Assembly (NCBI RefSeq): GCF_000510645.1
Contig: NZ_KI783301.1
Span: 379,104-443,103, forward strand
DNA: 64,000 nt
Origin: Thermicanus aegyptius DSM 12793
Lineage (GTDB): Bacteria; Bacillota; Bacilli; Thermicanales; Thermicanaceae
Direction of reading: 5' to 3'
Shown: positions 60,709 through 64,000 of the stretch, piece after piece
Layout of the letters: the number at the start of each line of letters is the position of its first letter
How positions within the stretch are numbered: position 1 is the stretch's first letter
Made by a program: the position numbers and the translations under genes
Notes under the pieces: model-generated
The model's database searches: none
The model's input: the letters and a program-made list of their open reading frames with translations, nothing else
What the model was told of the DNA's origin: nothing

Positions 60709-62118
60709 GTGCTGGATATTTTGGGGTTTTATCCGCAGTGGTACGTACCCAACTTTGGGTCCGGTTATGTGGTTGCGTTAATCGCCTCCACGCACGTCCT
60801 GTTTTCCCATATTTCCGTGGGTGCTTCATTCTTACTAGCCTATTTGCTTTATAAAGCGTATCGGGGGAATCATGAGGAACTTTATGGTTATGTAAAAAAA
60901 TATCTGTTCACGCTTCTTCTCACCTCGTATATTATGGGGTCGCTCACGGGGCCGGGCATCTGGTTTTCTACGACCGTTTCGAACCCGCGTGGAATCTCTA
61001 CCCTCATCCATAATTTCGTTTGGGTTTGGGCGTCGGAATGGGTCTGGTTTGTGACGGAAGTGGCGATGGTTTATATTTTATATTACATCTTCGACAAAAT
61101 TGACCGACGCACCTATATGCATCTCTCTTGGATCTTTGCCATGGTCTCTTGGGGAACGCTTCTTCTCATCGTCGGCATTCTTGCTTTCATGATGTCTCCC
61201 GGCAGTGAGAAATGGTTTACCACCGGCAACGTGATGGATGCCTTCTTTAATCCGAACTACTTCCCCCAGGTGGGGGTCAGAACCGCCTTTACCGTGGCGC
61301 TGGCTGCTCTGATGGGTCTTGCCGTGGCGACACGGGTCAAGGAAGAGGGCTTAAGAAAAGATTTGGTGCAAACCCTCTCCCTCTGGGGGATCGGTGGGCT
61401 TATTTTCGGCGGCATGTTCTTGCTCTGGTACCTGAACACGCTTCCCATACGAGCCCTCACAACATTAGACTTCGCTATTCCCATGAACTTTAAGCTAACC
61501 ATTTTTGCTTCAATTCTGCTTCTGATTTTCGTTTTCGCTTTCTTTTATATGCTCCCCAAAAGAAATAAGTATGTCTCCTTTACCATCCTGCTCATGGTTG
61601 TCGTTTTAGGACTTACCATCTATCCGCAGGAGCGCATTCGCGAATGGATGCGCAAGCCGTATATCGCCGGAGATTTTGTCTATGTAAATCAAATCATCGC
61701 ACGAGATGTACCGGGGAAGGGGATTCAAAGTGAGATTCCCACGATCGACCGGCAGGGATTTTTAAAAAGCCATCCTTTTGTCCCCGATAAAGTCCGCACC
61801 ATTACTCCGGAGAATGAGCTGGAAGCGGGACGTGCCATGGCCATGGTCTCCTGTGCTGCTTGCCACAGCCTGGATCCCAATGGTCCTCGTCCTCTCGTGA
61901 AAAAGATGGAGGGCGTCACCCGTCCGGAGTTAATCTATCAGTTTCTGATTACCCGCATGAGCGGTGATCCTGCGAAGGGGGCTTCCCCCTATATGCCGAA
62001 GTTAGCCGGAACCGAGGAAGAGAAACGGGCTCTTGCCCTCTATCTGGCGGAACTGAATAAAGAGTATTTGGCTTCGATCCATCGAGATCAACCCATACAG
62101 CAAACCCAAGGAAAGTAG
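60709..62118 (+). CDS. Cytochrome bd superfamily membrane protein with C-terminal haem-c domain
   Basis: 469 aa from GTG 60709. About eight to nine membrane segments. The first resembles CydA around its haem ligand: ASTHVLFSHISVGASFLLA lines up with AMYHFLFVPLTLGLAFLLA of E. coli CydA (His19 equals His29 here). SEWVWFVTEVAMV keeps the Glu pair of CydA TM3. The CydA His186 position (FVHTV) reads VRTAF, so the b558 site looks lost. The Q-loop is missing; instead residues 375-469 hold a cytochrome c with SCAACH near residue 383. This is the layout of outlying bd-family clades with attached haem c. Likely role: electron exchange between TsdA and quinone, or oxygen reduction. Confidence 0.75.
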   Translation: MLDILGFYPQWYVPNFGSGYVVALIASTHVLFSHISVGASFLLAYLLYKAYRGNHEELYGYVKKYLFTLLLTSYIMGSLTGPGIWFSTTVSNPRGISTLIHNFVWVWASEWVWFVTEVAMVYILYYIFDKIDRRTYMHLSWIFAMVSWGTLLLIVGILAFMMSPGSEKWFTTGNVMDAFFNPNYFPQVGVRTAFTVALAALMGLAVATRVKEEGLRKDLVQTLSLWGIGGLIFGGMFLLWYLNTLPIRALTTLDFAIPMNFKLTIFASILLLIFVFAFFYMLPKRNKYVSFTILLMVVVLGLTIYPQERIREWMRKPYIAGDFVYVNQIIARDVPGKGIQSEIPTIDRQGFLKSHPFVPDKVRTITPENELEAGRAMAMVSCAACHSLDPNGPRPLVKKMEGVTRPELIYQFLITRMSGDPAKGASPYMPKLAGTEEEKRALALYLAELNKEYLASIHRDQPIQQTQGK

Positions 62119-62134
62119 AAAAGGAGGATGAAGG

Positions 62135-63358
62135 ATGGGAATCGATGTGACACAGCTCCTGGACCAATTGCGTTACCCCAGCGGAACCGACTTTTTTCCC
62201 ATCGTGACGCAAATCTTAATGGTCGTCACCTGGGCAATACACATGTTTTTTGTGAACCTTGTCATCGGCGGCATGATTCTCAGCATTTACGGGTACTTGA
62301 AAAAAGAGTTGCGCTGGAGGCGTGCCTCTCAGACGTTGGCCAATGTCGCGAAAATATCCTTGTCCCTTGCGATCGTTTTTGGGGTGGCCCCTCTCTTATT
62401 TACCCAAACCATCTATGATAATCTCTGGTATACCGCCAATAACCTGTCTGCCTTCTGGGTGGTTTTGTTCGTCCCGGTAGCCATTGTCGCCTATTATCTA
62501 CTTTACTTCTACTATTTCCGCAATAAAGAAAGAAGCGGAAAATGGGTTCTCTTCTTGGGGATTCCCTCCGTTCTGCTCATCTTGCTGGCAGGGGCAATCA
62601 TGCACATTTTATCGTATCAACAGCTCTTTCCGGATCAATGGGTGAAATGGTACACCAACAATGGAACGACGATGAACACGGATGGATGGCATGTTTATGC
62701 CTTCAATATCCCGCGCTATCTTCTCTTTATCCTGTTATCTTTCTTCGTGACCGGGATCTACATGATGCTCTACGCCTGGTATTTTCGCCAACGCCAAGAT
62801 AAAGATCAGGGAGAGCTTGCTTGGTTTAAAGAGGTGGGAAGAAAGGCAGCGCTTTTTTTCGGGGGATTCCTCATCCTCGATGTGATCCTCTATAATGCCC
62901 TCCAGGGAAGCCTGTTGAACCCCATCATATGGGTGATCGTCGCTTTCTTGCTCCTGAGCTGGTTTCTTTTGATGTTGCTGGGGAAATCGCCTCACGATGG
63001 AGCGGTCCCCACCCTGATCACCTTCGCATTTCTCTCCGTTTTGGCGGTGGGGGTCATGCGGGAAGCAATACGAATGTTTGAACTAAGGAAATTTCAGTAT
63101 TCCGTTTACAATTATCCTCTACGCCTTGATCTCTTTGGTCCTTCCTTTTTCTTTGCCACCCTCTTGGTGGGCATTGCCGTCTTTGTCTTTGTTCTTTACA
63201 TGCTCTATCAAGCGGGGAAGAAAGAAGGCCATTACGATGCGCACCAGAATCAAACGATCGTCTCCCTATGGAAATTTTCTTTCTATGCGCTGGTGATGTG
63301 GCTGATCGTCTTCTGGGGGACCGGTGCCATCGTGGTGGCAAACATCAACCATTTTTAG
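62135..63358 (+). CDS. Second CydA-like membrane subunit
   Basis: 407 aa, about nine to ten membrane helices, no CxxCH. TM1-2 reads VTQILMVVTWAIHMFFVNLVIGGMILSIYGYL, again in the CydA-type pattern of an IH.FFVNL.IGG start, and is followed by GVAPLLFTQTIYDNLWYTANN. It seems to be a diverged paralogue of the preceding protein and may take the place of CydB in a heterodimer. AAGGAGGATGAAGG precedes the ATG, 16 nt after the upstream stop. A strong terminator follows at 63386. Confidence 0.75.
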   Translation: MGIDVTQLLDQLRYPSGTDFFPIVTQILMVVTWAIHMFFVNLVIGGMILSIYGYLKKELRWRRASQTLANVAKISLSLAIVFGVAPLLFTQTIYDNLWYTANNLSAFWVVLFVPVAIVAYYLLYFYYFRNKERSGKWVLFLGIPSVLLILLAGAIMHILSYQQLFPDQWVKWYTNNGTTMNTDGWHVYAFNIPRYLLFILLSFFVTGIYMMLYAWYFRQRQDKDQGELAWFKEVGRKAALFFGGFLILDVILYNALQGSLLNPIIWVIVAFLLLSWFLLMLLGKSPHDGAVPTLITFAFLSVLAVGVMREAIRMFELRKFQYSVYNYPLRLDLFGPSFFFATLLVGIAVFVFVLYMLYQAGKKEGHYDAHQNQTIVSLWKFSFYALVMWLIVFWGTGAIVVANINHF

Positions 63359-63385
63359 GGAGTCGACACAAATCATTTCATTTCG

Positions 63386-63427
63386 CCCTGGGTTGATTCA
63401 TGAAGAGAAACCCAGGGTTTCTTTTTG
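63386..63427 (+). terminator. Rho-independent terminator of the cytochrome operon
   Basis: CCCTGGGTT (63386-63394) and AACCCAGGG (63409-63417) form a 9-bp stem followed by TTTCTTTTT. Confidence 0.88.
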
Positions 63428-63581
63428 TCGATTTCGCTTTTTCATTGGCCTGCAGAGATAAAGATGATAAAATAAGATTGGAAATAATTTGAACGAACGT
63501 CAGGTACGAAGTGGATCGGAAGTGGCTTTTCGCAGTGATATAGAGAAGATTAAACCGAATGGACGGATGGAGGTGTATAGT

Positions 63582-64000
63582 ATGTCCAAGAATCTGATGG
63601 TGGTTGGCACCGCCTCCAATGTGGGAAAGAGCATCTTGGTTACGGCACTCTGCCGGATTTTTGCGCAAGACGGGTTTCGAGTAGCCCCTTTTAAGGCACA
63701 AAATATGTCGCTTAATTCCGCCGCGACCCCCTCCGGACGTGAGATCGGGCGTGCGCAAGCGGCGCAGGCGGAAGCGGCGGGCGTTTTAGCCAATGAACAT
63801 ATGAATCCGGTTCTCCTTAAACCGATGCATGGAATGCGTACTCAGATCATTCTTCAGGGGCGTCTTTATGAGACGGTCACAGCTCGGGATTACTTTCATA
63901 ACCAAAAGCAAGCGCTATGGGAGGCGGTTGTCGATTCGTTCCGATTCTTAAGCGAACGTTATGAAATAATTGTGATGGAAGGGGCGGGCAGCCCTGTAGA
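63582..64000 (+). CDS. cobQ: Cobyric acid synthase CobQ, 5' part
   Basis: 139 codons visible; the gene runs past the window end. It amidates the corrin ring with glutamine and ATP in cobalamin synthesis. The N-terminal P-loop is clear: MVVGTASNVGKSILVTALCRIF, then PFKAQNMSLNSAATPSGREIGRAQAAQAEAAGV, MNPVLLKP, and IVMEGAGSPV at the edge. ATG 63582 follows GGAGGTG. No cobalamin riboswitch is evident in the 150 bp upstream. Confidence 0.95.
   Translation, partial: MSKNLMVVGTASNVGKSILVTALCRIFAQDGFRVAPFKAQNMSLNSAATPSGREIGRAQAAQAEAAGVLANEHMNPVLLKPMHGMRTQIILQGRLYETVTARDYFHNQKQALWEAVVDSFRFLSERYEIIVMEGAGSPV

Overview
This 64 kb window looks like chromosome from a facultatively anaerobic, probably thermophilic, spore-forming member of the Bacillales. 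The evidence is a Bacillus-type tRNA array, a yheA/yheB/yheC-D cluster, NamA (YqjM), a YdbM-like acyl-CoA dehydrogenase, a T-box leader in front of proC, HU, Gram-positive ribosome binding sites and no outer-membrane genes. Respiratory genes (two molybdoenzymes, diheme cytochrome c, a bd-like complex) suggest varied sulfur and formate metabolism. The species cannot be named from sequence reading alone.

Layout. 1-855: 3' end of a 23S rRNA followed by seven tRNA genes and a terminator, with no 5S gene in between. 856-1765: AT-rich stretch without a gene. 1766-9532: complete type I-C CRISPR-Cas operon (cas3-cas5-cas8c-cas7-cas4-cas1-cas2), then a leader and an array of 27 full 37-nt repeats plus one degenerate terminal repeat (9770-11750). 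11848-12640: second tRNA operon (six tRNAs) with its own promoter and terminator. 12862-17341: lantibiotic/antimicrobial-peptide immunity ABC transporter (ATPase plus two permeases) with a two-component system. 17431-19648: acyl-CoA dehydrogenase and old yellow enzyme NamA.

19858-32844 is a coherent sigma-54 regulon: rpoN faces away from a tetrathionate-reductase-like molybdoenzyme operon (catalytic subunit, TorD-type chaperone, four-cluster Fe-S subunit, NrfD-type membrane subunit, and a composite ferredoxin). It has a near-perfect -24/-12 promoter and is followed by a binding-protein-like sensor, a Cache/HAMP/PAS histidine kinase and an NtrC-type activator. 32851-38470: an ABC importer of the iron(III)/2-aminoethylphosphonate class, translationally coupled to a metallophosphoesterase and divergent from a LysR regulator. 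38578-43231: DUF302, HU, an ABC-class ATPase and a PAS-GGDEF-EAL protein. 43444-45543: a formate dehydrogenase whose reading frame crosses an in-frame TGA at the selenocysteine position, followed by a SECIS-like hairpin. 45736-46980: proC with a T-box leader. 47091-47984: tandem NlpC/P60 hydrolase. 48005-56287: five tandem YheC/YheD ATP-grasp paralogues plus an acetyltransferase, then yheB and yheA. 56345-58348: UPF0173 hydrolase, two small membrane/secreted proteins and an IS3-family fossil.

58393-63358 is the least familiar system: a LysR regulator divergent from a TsdA-like diheme cytochrome c, a cytochrome-bd-superfamily membrane protein with a C-terminal haem-c domain, and a second CydA-like membrane subunit. 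It looks like a thiosulfate (or tetrathionate) cytochrome module linked to the quinone pool or oxygen. Together with the Ttr-like enzyme, the window may encode both directions of thiosulfate/tetrathionate interconversion. The window ends inside a cobyric acid synthase gene.
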